A stretch of DNA of 64,000 bases from Oenanthe sinensis. Lineage: Eukaryota > Streptophyta > Magnoliopsida > Apiales > Apiaceae. Below are positions 23,331 through 36,600 of this stretch, one piece after another (within the stretch, counting starts at the first letter, position 1; the number at the start of each line of letters is the position of its first letter). The position numbers and the translations under genes were made by a program. The stretch is taken from contig JAPMAC010000231.1 in assembly GCA_028671895.1 (NCBI GenBank), forward strand, positions 10,938,001 to 11,002,000, in the 5' to 3' direction. The notes below the pieces were generated by a model, which searched no databases, was not told the DNA's origin, and saw only the letters and a program-made list of their open reading frames with translations.

Positions 23331-25278
23331 TACGTGTATAAGGGACTGATTTGGTTACGTGTTAACTGTATTTGATGCAAATATGCCTGTTTTGGTGACT
23401 GCCATGCCACTGCCATGCTACTGCTTTGTTACTGCCATGCTTCTGCCATGCTATGTTCTTCATGTATATTCGAATTGTAATATGTGGTGATGATACTAGC
23501 ATGTTAATGATTTGTCATGACTGATTTATATGCCATATTGCGATTTGTATATTATGCATGAGGGTCAGTTTGTATAGTGATATAAACTGGTGGACAGATT
23601 ATGTTGGACATGATCTGTTAACTGGGATATGATAAGTATGTATATGATACATGCTTCTGAAACTGTATAAGATGCAGTGGGAAAAAGGGCCAACAGATAT
23701 GATCTGTAGTTCAGAAATTGATGATTTCTGAATAGGACTGGTCTTCGAAAATAAAAAATTTTCTGATTTCGAGCTGACCTGGCAGCTCGACCCCAGCCGG
23801 GGGCTGCCGCCCCCAGACCCCGCCTGGGGCTGCCGCCCCAGACCCCGCCCAGGGGCTGCCGCCCCCGGACCCCTGCCCAGGGGCTGCCGCCCCCGGACCC
23901 CCGCAATATTTTATTTTGTGTACTTGAGCATGGTGCTGGTTGTGGCCCTTAGACCCCTAGATTAATGGTTTTTGGTTTTGGTTTTATAAATACGACTTGC
24001 ATGTCGTTTTCTTCATTCTTGTAATTGTTTAACCTCGAATGTAACTCGAGTTTTCTTATGTAAGTACATTAGCTTAGGTTGTATTCAATTATTCCATGTA
24101 ATGTACTTGAAGACTGAAAGATGATCCAAGAAGAGGAGCAGGCACTAGTGGATACAAGAAGAATGAAGACATGTAATTGTATTTATATTTTACCACCATA
24201 GATTGACTTTGATCCTTTCATTAGCTCGAAAGGATCACATAGGAAAGGGGCCATAACCAAGCACGTTTACATACTGCACTTTACATATTGATGTATGAAT
24301 GATGCATGCTTTAATTAGATTAATCATGTATGTATGTATGTATGTATTAGATACGACACCCATGCCATGCTTGTTTAAACAAGATAAAATCTGTAACGAC
24401 TCAAGATAAAATCTGTAACGATTCAAGATTTTAAAATCAACAAACGATCATGAGATTCTTGTGTTTATGAAATATGGATTTTTAAAACACGGAATTGAAT
24501 ATGGATTTTGATATCTATAATTGGGATTTTCTGACAAAAACGGATATGCGTATTCGTAAGGCTGATGGGTTTTAAGTGTGACCACTGGTATCCTCCATCT
24601 ACCTGGGAAATGAACAATTTAAGATGTCAATTTGAAATATTTAGTTCAAGGAAAAATTGAGGATCTCTTCATGATGTGATCATGATCGTCGTAAAATTTT
24701 CTAAACCCCTTAACAAAATATTAAGTTTTAATCAGATGCTTTCCAATGAATGAACACTCATCGAATCCTAGATCGATTAGGGGAAAGACTGTCAGTGGCA
24801 GGGGACTCCTGTCTATCGTGGTGAGATGCGACGAATATAAACGGTTATATTCGGCCGTTGTATCATTGGGTCAAACTTAACTGAGTCGTCATAATAAGGT
24901 GAAAGTAAACGGTTATATTCAACCATTATGAACTTAGAAGCATAGAGTTTGGTTAAAAAATCTATTAGATAGATAAGATCAATCGTTGCTCACCAAACTA
25001 TCCAAGAATTATATATATGATATAATTGACAAATGTTGTCTACCTAAATAATCATTCTTAAGGACTTCCAGTGGTTGACTTGAGACATGACGAAATATGG
25101 ATCTTGGCTCACTAGAAAGGATTATGGGATATACTTTCCAAATTAATAGTAAGGGCTATTGATTTGATAAAAATAGTGGGAGATATATTATGAATGTATC
25201 ATAATCATTTGAACATAATAAATAACTCAGACAATCTAATGTTTAATTTTGTGCTTTTATCATTGTAGATACCAAGTA
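23331..25278 (+). other. Element D untranslated leader
   Basis: 1.95 kb between primer site and gag ATG with no ORF I trust. It holds runs of TGCCATGC near 23395-23455, the GC-rich tandem repeat at 23797-23903, a GTAT run near 24328-24345, and a pyrimidine-rich stretch ending in TTTATCATTGTAG at 25268, ten bases before the gag ATG, that resembles a 3' splice site. Confidence 0.6.
23797..23903. repeat. GC-rich tandem repeat in element D leader
   Basis: About four imperfect copies of a 25-29-base unit built on GGGGCTGCCGCCCC followed by CGGACCCC or AGACCCCG. Each unit has a self-complementary core (GGGG...CCCC) that could fold as a hairpin. It stands out sharply from the surrounding AT-rich sequence. 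Confidence 0.85.
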
Positions 25279-28200
25279 ATGACAAACAACACAAACACAC
25301 TATCCGTACGATCTGTCCTTGAGAAGGATAAGCTGACAGGAGGAAACAACTTCCTAGACTGGCAGAGGAATTTGAGGATTGTCCTCAGGCAGGAGCGCAA
25401 GCTTCATGTCATTGATATTCCTCCGGCAGGTCCCCTTCCTGAGGGCGCTACTGTTGAGGAACGAGCGGCCCACACAAAGGATGAGAATGATGCAACTGAT
25501 GTTGCGTGTCTTATGTTAGCAACTATGAGTGCTGAGCTTCAAAGACAGCATGTGCATATGGATGCATATACTATCAATGAGCACTTGCAAAGCATGTTTG
25601 CAAGCCAAACTCGTCAAGAAAGGTTCAACACGAGCAAGTCACTCTTTAACTGCAAACAAGGGGCAAATGAACCAGTTGGCCCACATGTTCTGAAGATGAT
25701 TGGTTACATTGAGTATCTTGATACTTTGGGTTTCCCGATTGGTCCGGAAACTGGTATTGACCTAATCTTGAATTCTTTGAACAACAAATTCACTCAGTTT
25801 GTTATGAACTACAATATGAATGAGTTTGACAAAACACCTACTGAATTGTTGGCTATGTTGAGAACATATGAGACCAACATGAAGACGGCTGAACCTGCTC
25901 CCATACTGATGGTGGGCAATAAAGGTAAGGCCAAAGGGAAAGGCAAGTGGAAGGGTAAGAAGAAGACAGGTTCTGATTCTACACCCAAGCCAAAGTCAGG
26001 TCCTAAACAGGCTTTAAAGCCTAAAGGTGGGGTCGCTAAGGGTGAATGTCACTACTGTAAGAAAACTGGTCACTGGAAGAGAAACTGTTCAGTTTACTTG
26101 GAGGATCTGAAGAAGAAGAGGGCTGAGCAAGCTTCTAATTCAGGTATATATGTTATAGAAGTCAATCTGTCTATTTCTACATCTTGGGTATTGGATACCG
26201 GATGTGCTTCTCACATTTGTATAAATGTGCAGGAAATGCAGAGAAGTAGGACATTGGCTAAAGGAGAAATGGACCTACGAGTTGGCAACGGAGCAAGAGT
26301 TGCTGCTTTAGCTGTAGGAACCTATTATTTATCTTTGCCCTCTGGGCTAGTTTTAGAACTGGAGAATTGTTATTACGTGCCTGCAATTCGCAGAAACATT
26401 ATTTCTGTTTCTTGTTTGGACAAGAAAGGTTTTTCGTTTACAATAAAAGACAACAGTTGCTCTTTTGCTTTGAATGATTTAACCTATGGTGTTGCGCGTT
26501 TGTTTAATGGTTTATATGTTCTTGACTTAGATAATCCTGTCTGTAATATAGAAAACAAACGACTTAAAGTTAATGACTCAAATCAAACATACCTCTGGCA
26601 TTGTCGTCTAGGCCATATAAACGAGAAACGCATATCCAAATTACATAAGGATGGATACTTGGATAAGTTTGATTTTGAATCATACCAAGAATGCGAATCT
26701 TGTTTGCTTGGTAAAATGACTAAAGCCCCTTTCACTGGTAAGGGTAAAAGGGCCACTGAACGACTTGAGCTAATACATAGTGATGTATGTGGCCCAATGC
26801 GTGTGATGGCGAGAGGAGGCTACTACTACTTCATAACATTTACTGATGATTTCAGTAGATATGGATATGTATATCTTATGAAGAATAAATCTGATTCTTT
26901 TGAAAAGTTCAAAGAATACAAGGCTGAAGTAGAGAAGCAAATTGGCGGAGGCGCAAGTATTAAAGTCTTACGATCTGATCGTGGAGGAGAATACTTGAGC
27001 ACATAATTTAAAGATTATTTAAAGGAGTGTGGTATTGTATCACAGCTCACTCCACCAGGTACACCTCAATGGAATGGAGTTTCAGAGAGGAGAAATCGCA
27101 CCTTGTTGGACATGGTGCGATCGATGATGAGTCATGCAGATCTTCCAATTAGTTTCTGGGGTTACGCTCTAGAAACAGCAGCTTTCACACTTAACCGTGT
27201 TCCTACTAAGAAGGTTCAAAAGACTCCATATGAGATATGGGAGGAGAAACGGTCAGGCATGAGCTTTATGAAAGTTTGGGGATGCAAGGCGTTTGTGAAA
27301 CGTCAAGTATCTGACAAGCTTGGACCTAAATCTGAAGAGTGCAATTTTGTGGGATACCCTAAGGAAACAAAGGCGTACTATTTCTATAGTCCTACTGAGC
27401 AGAAAGTGTTCATTGCTCGAGATGCTGTTTTCATGGAAAGAGATTTTGTTTCCAAAAGAAACAGTGGGAGAACTATAGACCTCGATGAAGATCGAGAACC
27501 ACAAAATAGCATTGAACCTGAAGTGGAACAAGAGCAGGATAATGATAATGCTCAACAAACACAGGTTGTTCGTAGAACTGGTAGAATTCGCCATGAGCCA
27601 GAGAGATATGGATTTCTCTTGACTCAATGTGGTGATTTGATGCTCATAGACGAAGATGAGCCTCTCACATACCAAGATGCTACGAACAGTCCAGACTCTA
27701 AGAGATGGCTAGAAGCCATGAAATCCGAGATGGATTCCATGTATGAAAACCGAGTATGGACCTTGGTTGATCCACCTGAAGGGGTAAAACCCATAGGGTG
27801 CAAATGGGTTTTCAAGAAGAAAACTGACATGGATGGAAATGTTCAGACCTATAAAGCAAGGCTGGTTGCAAAAGGTTTCAGACAAATTCATGGTATTGAC
27901 TATGATGAAACTTTCTCACCAGGGGCTATGGTCAAGTCCATAAGGATTTTGCTTGCTATTGCAGCATTCCATGATTATGAAATCTGGCAAATGGATGTCA
28001 AAACAGCCTTCCTTAACGGAATCCTTGAAGAGGATGTGGATGTGTACATGACACAACCTGAAGGTTTTGTCGATCCAAGGAATGTTAGCAAGGTATGTAA
28101 ATTACGTCGATCCATTTATGGATTGAAGCAAGCCTCTAGGAGATGGAATATCCTTTTTGATGAAACAGTCAAGGAGTATGACTTTATTCAAAACGAAGAT

Positions 28201-29244
28201 GAACCTTGTGTTTACAAAAAGGTTAGTGGGAGCCATGTGGCATTCATAGTACTATATGTTGATGATATACTACTAATGGGGAATGACATACCTTCTCTCA
28301 AGGCTGTTAAGATTTGGTTAGGGAGTAATTTCTCTATGAAAGACTTAGGAGATGCATCCTACATTCTAGGAATGAGGATCTATAGGGATAGATCTAGAAG
28401 GATGATCGGTCTAAGTCAGAGTACATACATCGATAAGGTTTTGCACCGTTTTGGTATGCAAAATGCAAAAAGGGGATATGTCCCCGTATCTCAAGGGATA
28501 ACGATCTCTAAAGATCAGTGTCCGAAATCATTGGATGACAAGGACCGCATGAGTAAGGTTCCATATGCCTCAGCAATTGGATCCATCATGTATGCGATGG
28601 TATGTACTCGCCCAGATGTTTCGTATGCTTTAAGCATGACGAGCAGATACCAATCTAATCCAGGTGAAGGTCACTGGACGGCTGTCAAGAATATTCTAAA
28701 GTACTTGAAAAGGACTAAAGATTCATTCTTGGTGTATGGAGGAGAGGAGAAACTAGTAGTAAAAGGTTACACCGATGCAAGTTTCCAAACAGACAGGGAT
28801 GATACTGTATCACAGTCTGGTTTTGTGTTTTGTCTAAACGGAGGTGCTGTAAGTTGGAAGAGTTCAAAACAAGAAACAATAGCTGATTCTACAATGGAGG
28901 CTGAGTACATTGCAGCTTGTGAAGCGGCTAAGGAAGCAGTTTGGATTCGAAAATTCATTACTGAATTGGGAGTGGTTCCATCAATCGCAGATCCCATTGA
29001 TCTATACTGCGATAATAATGGAGCCATTGCACAAGCTAAAGAACCAACAGCTCACTCCCGAACCAAACATATACTCAGGAGATATCACCTCATTCGAGAG
29101 ATTAATGAGAGGGGTGACATACACATATGTAAAGTGCACACAAATGATAACATTGCAGACCCACTGACCAAAGGCTTGTCGCAGCAGAAGCACGACGGTC
29201 ACACTAGTTCCATGGGTATTAGATACATGGGTGATTGGCTCTAG
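25279..29244 (+). pseudogene. Element D: gag-pol polyprotein with one internal stop
   Basis: One frame of 1321 codons from the ATG at 25279 (MTNNTNTLSVRSVLEKDK); an in-frame ATG at 25249 lies before a splice-site-like sequence and is less likely. Domains: Gag; zinc knuckle CHYCKKTGHWKRNC at about residue 257; protease WVLDTGCASHI with catalytic Asp near 306; integrase zinc site (WHCRLGHIN, CESCLLGK); integrase core with HSDVCGP, LRSDRGGEY and SERRNR; reverse transcriptase with MDVKTAFLNG and YVDDILLMGN (28255-28266); RNase H with YTDASF, STMEAEYIAA and RTKHILRRYH. The only lesion is TAA at 27004-27006, between the second Asp and the Glu of the integrase. A two-residue duplication (DVDV) near 28040 is harmless or minor. 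Confidence 0.92.
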
Positions 29245-29247
29245 TGC

Positions 29248-29258
29248 AAGTGGGAGAT
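29248..29258 (+). promoter_or_regulatory. Element D polypurine tract
   Basis: AAGTGGGAGAT between the gag-pol stop and the 3' LTR start. Confidence 0.85.
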
Positions 29259-30808
29259 TGTTAGTGTAGGTGCCCTAGAGGCAATACAATTTTTCCTTTT
29301 AATAAACATTTATGTCATTTGATTATTCAATAAACGTATTTATTATGACTTTAATTACTGCGATATATTTGTTAGCATAATAAATGTCCTTAGAATCATG
29401 ATACTCGTTATATAGTTTAAGTACATGACTTGAACTTGAGATTATATAATATATCATATTCTTAAAGGTTCCCTAGTCGAGTATTATTATGATAGGACAA
29501 TAATAATACATAAATAGACTAGTATGTTGTTTGACAGATAACCACATCTCATTGGTTATAAGTATGGGGATACTAAAGTCAATACATAGGTACATGTAGG
29601 GGTACATGGTACTGGACAGACCCACAGTGAGATTCTTCATGTTTAATTAAGTCATAAGAAAGACTCACAGTGATAATGGTGTAATGATCCTCTGACTTGA
29701 GATCATTATATTTCTATACGAGGATTGATATACTTTGACTACATTAAAAGTTACCTTTGACCGGGTGATGATAAAAGTGGACATCGGGTATATCATGAGT
29801 CGTATGAGAAATATGAATGATAGATAAAGGATTTAACCGTCCTATAATTAGGAGAGATATTATTGGCCTCTTGATTGAGTGAGACTATAAAATGCATGGC
29901 CGTGCTCAAATAATGATTTGTTTTTCATAGTCTACTCATGGATCAAGTAAACCCGGATTAAATGTTGAAGAGGATGACTAAATACATGCCTCGAGTTTAA
30001 TCTATAATATATATGGTTAAAGGGATTATATTACACAGAAACATTAATCACGAAAGGTTTTATCGAATCACGATTTAATTATTGTTTAATTAGGTAGCAA
30101 TGATGTATTACTAGATACCGCTCATTGTTTATAATTTTATTGGAGAATAAAATTATTGCTAATTAAATAATAGCCTATAGGGTCACACACATAGAGCACC
30201 TAGAGGAATAGTTAATTTAAATTATAGATTTAAATTAATTGATGATTAATTCGAATTTATTATATTAATTAAGTGAGACTTAATTAATTGAAATAAATTC
30301 GAATTTGAAGAATTATATTTCTGCCAATAATAATTAAGTGTGACTTAATTATTAATTAAATAATAGAAGCATGTTTTATTATTTAATCCTATGCCTACAT
30401 GGGTTAGGTTTTTGCTAAAAAGGCCCATTAACCAATCATTATAAATAGATAATGATAGGTTAAATGGCTTGTACGTTTTTGTATAAACCCTAGCAGAAGA
30501 GGCAGCATAGGAAGAGGCAGAGAGAATTCGAAACCTATCAAAGGAGGCTAGTACTTCCGTTCCGTGTTCAAGATCGTGAGACGTTCTTGAAGGTGCTCGT
30601 GTGGATACCATAGAGGTGCTTTCGAGAGGAAGACACAAATCGTGATAGCAAGGATCTCCGTTGAGTTCGTGGCATTCAAAATCTTAATAGGTATGATTCG
30701 ATTATCACCATAATCCGTCAATTCTTATACATGATCCTGCGTTTGGGTTCCGAAAATTTTCGTTATATTTACGTTTATCCGCTGCGTTTTATGCCTCGGA
30801 ACCCAACA
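29259..30808 (+). repeat. Element D 3' LTR
   Basis: 1550 bases, same length as the 5' LTR and almost identical. A 97-codon minus-strand frame occurs in both LTR copies but has no coding signature. Confidence 0.95.
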
Positions 30809-30813
30809 TGAAG

Positions 30814-31315
30814 ATCATCAGAGTCTGAAGATTTCAGAGTCTATACAGTTAAAGTTAAATTTGGAAGAGGATCACAGGAATGGAAAGTCTTCGAAGATCA
30901 AGATAAATATATTACAGATATGCTATGGGAAAGAAAGAGAATTCTAGAAGGAAACTATCAACTAATAATTAGGAATTCAATTCCTATTGTAATTTATCTT
31001 TCTGTTATTAGTTGATAGGCAACTCTCTATATAAACTCTATGTAACCTAATTGTAAAAGTGTGGAAGTCGAAGCATAATTGTCTGAGTGAAATTTTGTGA
31101 GAGCATAGAGATAGAGAGAGTTGCTGTGATAAACACAGAGAAGCTGCTAGGGTTTGTGTACACCCTAAGAGAATTTTGTATTCACAAATCAATCATACAA
31201 AACAATACTTATTCATATTTTTGTGTTTGAGCTTGTTCTTAATTTGATTTTAAATCAGGCAGAAAAGACATACATATATTCAACCCCCCCTTCTACTTGT
31301 ACAACTGGGAAAACA
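30814..31315 (+). repeat. Element C 5' LTR, part 2 (right of element D)
   Basis: Continues the LTR after D and its duplication (tgaag, 30809-30813), matching 57440-57950. It has CAGAGTCT motifs at its start, a TATATAAA box at 31028-31035 and ends CTGGGAAAACA. The two parts sum to 763 bases against 769 for the 3' LTR. Confidence 0.9.
31028..31035 (+). promoter_or_regulatory. Candidate TATA box of element C
   Basis: TATATAAA, about 285 bases before the LTR end; present also in the 3' LTR at 57657-57664. In the 5' LTR it is now separated from the upstream CAGAGTCT cluster by the whole of element D. Confidence 0.55.
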
Positions 31316-31317
31316 AT

Positions 31318-31330
31318 TGGTATCAGAGCC
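31318..31330 (+). promoter_or_regulatory. Element C primer-binding site (tRNA-iMet type)
   Basis: TGGTATCAGAGCC two bases after the LTR end, the longest match to the usual iMet site among the elements here. Confidence 0.9.
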
Positions 31331-31352
31331 TAACGTTTAAAATCGATCAAAG

Positions 31353-33638
31353 ATGTCTGGAAACAAAGATGGCAATTCTAAGATTCCTATGCTTAAGAGA
31401 AACGAGTTCACCCACTGGAAGGTTAAGATGCTGCACCATCTGGAAGCAACAGACCCTGACTATCTTGACAGGATTAATGAAGGACCCTTTGTGCCCTTAA
31501 AAATTGTGCCTCAAATCAACGAGGAAGGCAAAATAACTGAAGAACACCTCATTGAGAAACCAAAGGCTGAATGGACAAAAGAGGACAAGGAGAATGTCCT
31601 TAAGGAGGCAAAGGTAAAAAACATACTCTTCAACAGTTTGGATTCTATTCTTACAAACTGTGTTATATCATGTCAAACTGCTAAGGAGATGTGGACAAAA
31701 CTTGAAGTGCACTGTCAAGGGACTAAAGATGTCAAGAAGAATTCTAGGTCCTTGCTAATTCAAGAGTATGAGTATTTTGAAGCAAAATCTGGAGAATCTA
31801 TCACTGAGATGTATGATAGGTTTACAAAACTCTTGAATGAGATGGCTATGCTTGGTAAGGTTTATGATTCTGAAGATACAAACATCAAGTTTCTAAGAGC
31901 ACTTCTTGGAGAGTGGGACAATAAGACTACAGCCATAAGGGAAGCTAGAGATTTGGATGAACTAACTCTAGAAGAATTGTATGGCAGACTCAAGACATAT
32001 GATTTGGAGATGCAACAGAGAAAGAATAAAAAGTCTGTAAAGACAAAATCTGTGGCACTCTTGATGGAGTCTGAGAAAGAATAACAGGAACAACCCACAG
32101 AAGCAAGAATCAAGGATTCAAGAAAGAAGGGTAAAACTGGTGTGGAGTCAGAGTCTACTGACACAGACTCTGATTCTGATGAAGAGATTGATCTAAGTCA
32201 AATGATGGCTATGTTTGCTAAAAATTTCAAAAGAATGAAATTCAACAAAAGAACTGGCAAATTTAGCAAAAGGCCATCATTCAAGAAGGAAGATGAGAAG
32301 GTTGAGAAGAGCAAGAGTACTATAATCAAACTTGACAAAGCAAATGTCAAATGTTTCAACTGTGGAATATTGGGGCACTTTGCCAGTGAATGCAGAAAGT
32401 CAAAAAGTCAAGGAAAAGGAAAAGCACTTCTATCAACAGGAAAGGATTGGGCAGACTCAAGCTCAGAGGATGAAATTGATTATGAAAATCTAGCATTGAT
32501 GACATCCTCCTCAAGAAAATCACAGTCTCCCAAAGAACCCTCATCTCCTAAAACTCAGGTATCAATCTTTACTCCTAAATCCTTAATTAATTTAGACTCT
32601 GATGGCATAGAGATTGTGAAAAGTTAGGTTAATAAAATAATGAAAAGTTGTGAAAGTGAAAGGTTGAGAGAAGAAAATTTAACCTTAACTAAAAGGAATG
32701 GTCATTTAGAGTCTGAGTTATTATTAATGGAACAATACAAAAAGGATTCTGAGAAATATAGTCATAACTACACTGAAATTTTGAAAGCCTATGACTATGT
32801 TAGGAAAGAACTAGAAGAAGAAAGGCTTAAGTTTAAAGTTTGGACAGACTCTGGAAGAAAAGTTCAAGAAATTCTCAATAATCAAAACGTGTGTCAAACT
32901 GCTGGTCTAGGCTATGACAAGAGTCAAGGCAAAAGACCTATTGTTGAGAATGATAACAATGAAGAAGCTAGCAAAATTAATAAGACTAAAGACAAAAGTA
33001 TATTTGTTCCTGTTAAGTTTGTGATCCCTAAAGAAAAATCTGAAACCACAAACTCATCTATCAATAGTCCCCCTGTTGTTGACAAGAAGACAGATGAAAC
33101 ATGAGAAAATAACTCTAAGAAAAATATTAACATAGGGTACTTGTCTAAGTCTAAGTTGAAAGAAAGGCTAGAGAGCTTATCAGAGTCTACCAAAACTAGG
33201 AGAAATAGGAATGGTAAGGAAGACATTAATAAGACTAATAATTACCAAAAAGATCCTAATGCTCCTAGAAAGAAGTGTTATAGATGTGGCAACCACAACC
33301 ATTTAGCTATAGATTGTAAAACAAAAATTGAGATGAAATCAGAGTCTAGTCCTTCTCAGACTCTGAAAAGTCACTACATACCACAGAAACCTTGTTATCA
33401 CTGTGGTAGCATATTTCATTCTATTTATATGTGTAGGGACTATCATGATTTGTATTACAATTTTTATGAGCTAAAATCTTCAATTGATAAAAGTTGGTAT
33501 GACACTGTTAAGACACCACCTGAGTGTAAAGAAACAAAAGAGACAGGTAAACTAAAAGGGAAAATTATTAAGCCTGTTTCTCCTAAAGTTAGTAGAAAAG
33601 GATCCAAAACTGTTTGGGTCCTCAAAACATCTAACTAG
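31353..33638 (+). pseudogene. Element C: gag with three in-frame stops
   Basis: A single frame from MSGNKDGNSKIPML to WVLKTSN. The capsid-like region is followed by a first zinc knuckle CFNCGILGHFASEC, a Lys/Glu-rich coiled-coil-like stretch (about 32640-32900) and two further Cys/His clusters, CYRCGNHNHLAIDC and CYHCGSIFHSIYMC. It therefore has three knuckle-like motifs where B has two. Stops interrupt at 32082-32084, 32625-32627 and 33102-33104. The frame carries many copies of CAGAGTCT or AGACTCTG within codons. It would form the particle and bind RNA but is broken. Confidence 0.85.
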
Positions 33639-33639
33639 T

Positions 33640-36600
33640 TGCTTTATGTATGCAGGGAACCAGGGTAAAGAAAGTAACCCTAATCCTGGATAGTGGATGC
33701 TCAGGACACATGACTGGAAAGAAATCCCTGCTTACAGACTTTGTGGAAATAGCTGGCCCAGAAGTATCCTTTGGAGATGGCAACAAAGGACAAACACTGA
33801 GATATGGAAAGATTGTACTTGAGAATGTCATCATTGAACAAGTAGCTCTAGTTGATGGCTTAAGGCACAATTTAATAAGCATAAGTCAACTTGGAGATAA
33901 AGGTTACCATACTGGCTTTGACAACAAAGAGTGTCTTGTGATTCACAAAGAAACAGGCATTGTGGTTTTCAAATGACACAGACATGGTAACATTTATGAA
34001 GCCATCTTGGAGGATTGCATAAACAGTGAAGTCACATGTATATACAGCAAGGCCTCAACTGAAGAAAGCTGGAAATGGCACAAGAAACTGTCACACATCA
34101 ACTTCAAAACACTCAACAAGTTGGTGAAACAGAATCTTGTAAGAGGATTACCACAGGTTGATTTTGTGCAAGATGGACTTTGTGAAGCATGTCAACTTGG
34201 AAAACAAAGGAAATCATCCCTCAAGAGCAAGACAATTAACACCATTTCTGAACCCTTTTATTTATTGCATCTTGATTTATTTGGTCCAGTAAATGTTATG
34301 TCAATTAACAAAAATAAATATACTCTTGTTATTGTAGATGATTTTACAAGATTCACATGAGTTTTCTTTCTATATTCAAAGGATGAAGCTTCACAACACA
34401 TAATAGACCATATCACTTTTCTGGAAAGAAAATCAAAGAAAATAGTAAGAATTCTGAGGAGTGACAATGGTACTGAATTCAAGAATTCAATCATGGAGGA
34501 CTACTGTGTATCAAAGGGAATTACTCAACAATTTTCTGCGCCAGGAACTCCTCAACAAAATGGAGTTGTGGAAAGAAAGAATAGGACACTCATAGAAGCT
34601 GCCAGAACAATGTTGGCAGAGTCTAAGCTACTAGTATATTTTTGAGCTGAGGCAGTCAATACAACATGTTTCACTCAAAACTGCACTCTAATAAACATGC
34701 ATGGAAAGACTCCCTATGAAATGATAAAGGACAAGAAGCCAAGTGTGAAACACTTTCACATTTTTGGATGCAAGTGTTATGTACTGAAAGTACATCCTGA
34801 AAATCTAAGCAAATTTGAAGCCAAGGCAGATGAATCAATTTTACTTGGATATGCATCGAACACAAAAGCATTCAGAGTGTTTAATCTCAGAACCAAAATT
34901 GTTATAGAATCTATTCATGTTGCATTTGATGATAAAAAGTATACAGGATTGCAGGATGAGTCAGAGTCTACTACACTAGAATTTGAAAATCTAAAAAGTT
35001 CTGAGATAAATGAAGAAGAAGAGGATGAAGACCCTAAAATAAATTCTGAACCAACACAGGAACCTGCACACTCTGAGGGGGAGCCAGGAAATTCAACTCC
35101 AAATAATTCAGAGTCTATCCAGACAGAGTCTAACTCATCAGGGTCTAGATCAAGCAACTCTGAACTCTTGTCAGAGTCAAGCAATTTAGGGGGAGCCTCT
35201 TCATTTGAATTTCACTCAAACACAGAAGATGCAAATGACTTAGGGGGAGCTTCAAGTTCAAGAACCAATCTTCCACCTGCTAGAAAATGGACAAGGAATC
35301 ACACTCCTGACTTGATAATTGGTGATCCTGAGAGTGGTGTACAAACAAGAACCACCACTCAAAATGAATGTCTTTATAGCTATTTTCTCTCAAAGAATGA
35401 ACCCAAGAAAATTGAGGAAGCCTTGCAAGACCCTGATTAGATTATTACAATGCAAGAAGAATTGAATGAATTTGAGAGAAATAAAGTGTGGAAACTTGTA
35501 CCAAGACCTAGAGATAGATCAGTGGTTGGTGCAAAATGGGTGTACAGAAACAAACTTGATGAGAATGGAACTGTAATCAGAAATAAAGCAAGGCAAGTTG
35601 CAAAAGGATACTCACAGGAGGAAGGAATTGACTATGATGAAACTTTTGCACCAGTAGCAAGATTGGAAGCTATTAGAATGTTTCTAGCCTTTGCAGCTAA
35701 TTCAAAATTCAAGGTGTATCAGATTGATGTGAAAAGTGCTTTCTTAAATGGAGAATTGGAAGAAGAAGTCTATGTGGAGCAACCACCAGGATTTGTTGAT
35801 CCAAAGTTTCCTGATCATGTTTACAGGTTAGACAAGACACTATATGGATTGAAGCAAGCACCTAGAGCATGGTATGAAACTCTTTCAAAATTTCTTCTTG
35901 AAAATGGATTCACAAGAGGTACTATTGACAAAACTCTCTTTGTTAGAAAATATAAAGGTGATATTTTGCTTGTCCAAATTTATGTTGATGATATTATATT
36001 TGGATCTACTAATGATAATCTCTGTGAAAAGTTTAGTCAACTAATGCAGTCAAATTATGAAATGAGCATGATGGGAGAATTAAACTTCTTTTTGGGGCTT
36101 CAAGTCAAACATAATGATGATGGTATTTTCATCAATCAAACAAAGTACGTAAAAGAAGTTGAAGAAGTTTGATATGCAAGATTCTGCAACTGCTAAAACT
36201 CCCATGTCAACAGCCACTAAGCTAGACTCTGACCCAAAGGGTAAGAAAGTTGACAACACTAGCTACATAGGTATGATTGGCTCATTGTTATACTTAACTG
36301 CTAGTAGACCAGATATAATGTTTGCAACTTGTCTATGTGCTAGATTTCAAGCTGACCCTAGAGAATCACATTTAATAGCTGTGAAAAGAATTTTTCGATA
36401 TCTCAAGGGGGCACAAACTCTTGGACTTTAGTATCCTAGAGAGTCAGATTTTTCACTAATTGGCTATTCAGATTCTGACTATGCAGGATGCAAAGTAGAT
36501 AGGAAAAGCACAACAGGACAATGCCAATTTCTTGGCAACAGATTGATTTCTTGGTTTAGCAAGAAACAATAGATTGTATCAACCTCAACAGCTGAGGCTG

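Larger units (their letters stand above)
21768..30808 (+). mobile_element. Element D: nearly intact plus-strand copia element, youngest in the nest
   Basis: Two 1550-bp LTRs (21768-23317 and 29259-30808) differ at only two positions that I could find. Both begin TGTTAGTG and end CCCAACA. The duplication tgaag flanks the element (21763-21767, 30809-30813). Inside are a primer site, a 1.96-kb leader with a GC-rich tandem repeat, one gag-pol frame with a single stop, and a purine tract. It is a different copia lineage from A, B and C: one zinc knuckle, gag and pol in one frame, no third ORF. The lineage may be the Tork/TAR/Angela group, judging from long LTRs and domain style, but that is uncertain. 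Confidence 0.95.

Noticed and set aside
23565..23906. Gly/Arg-rich minus-strand frame
   Set aside because: It is produced by the GC-rich tandem repeat in element D's leader.
27253..27675. 140-codon minus-strand frame inside element D pol
   Set aside because: Antisense shadow of an excellent copia pol frame.
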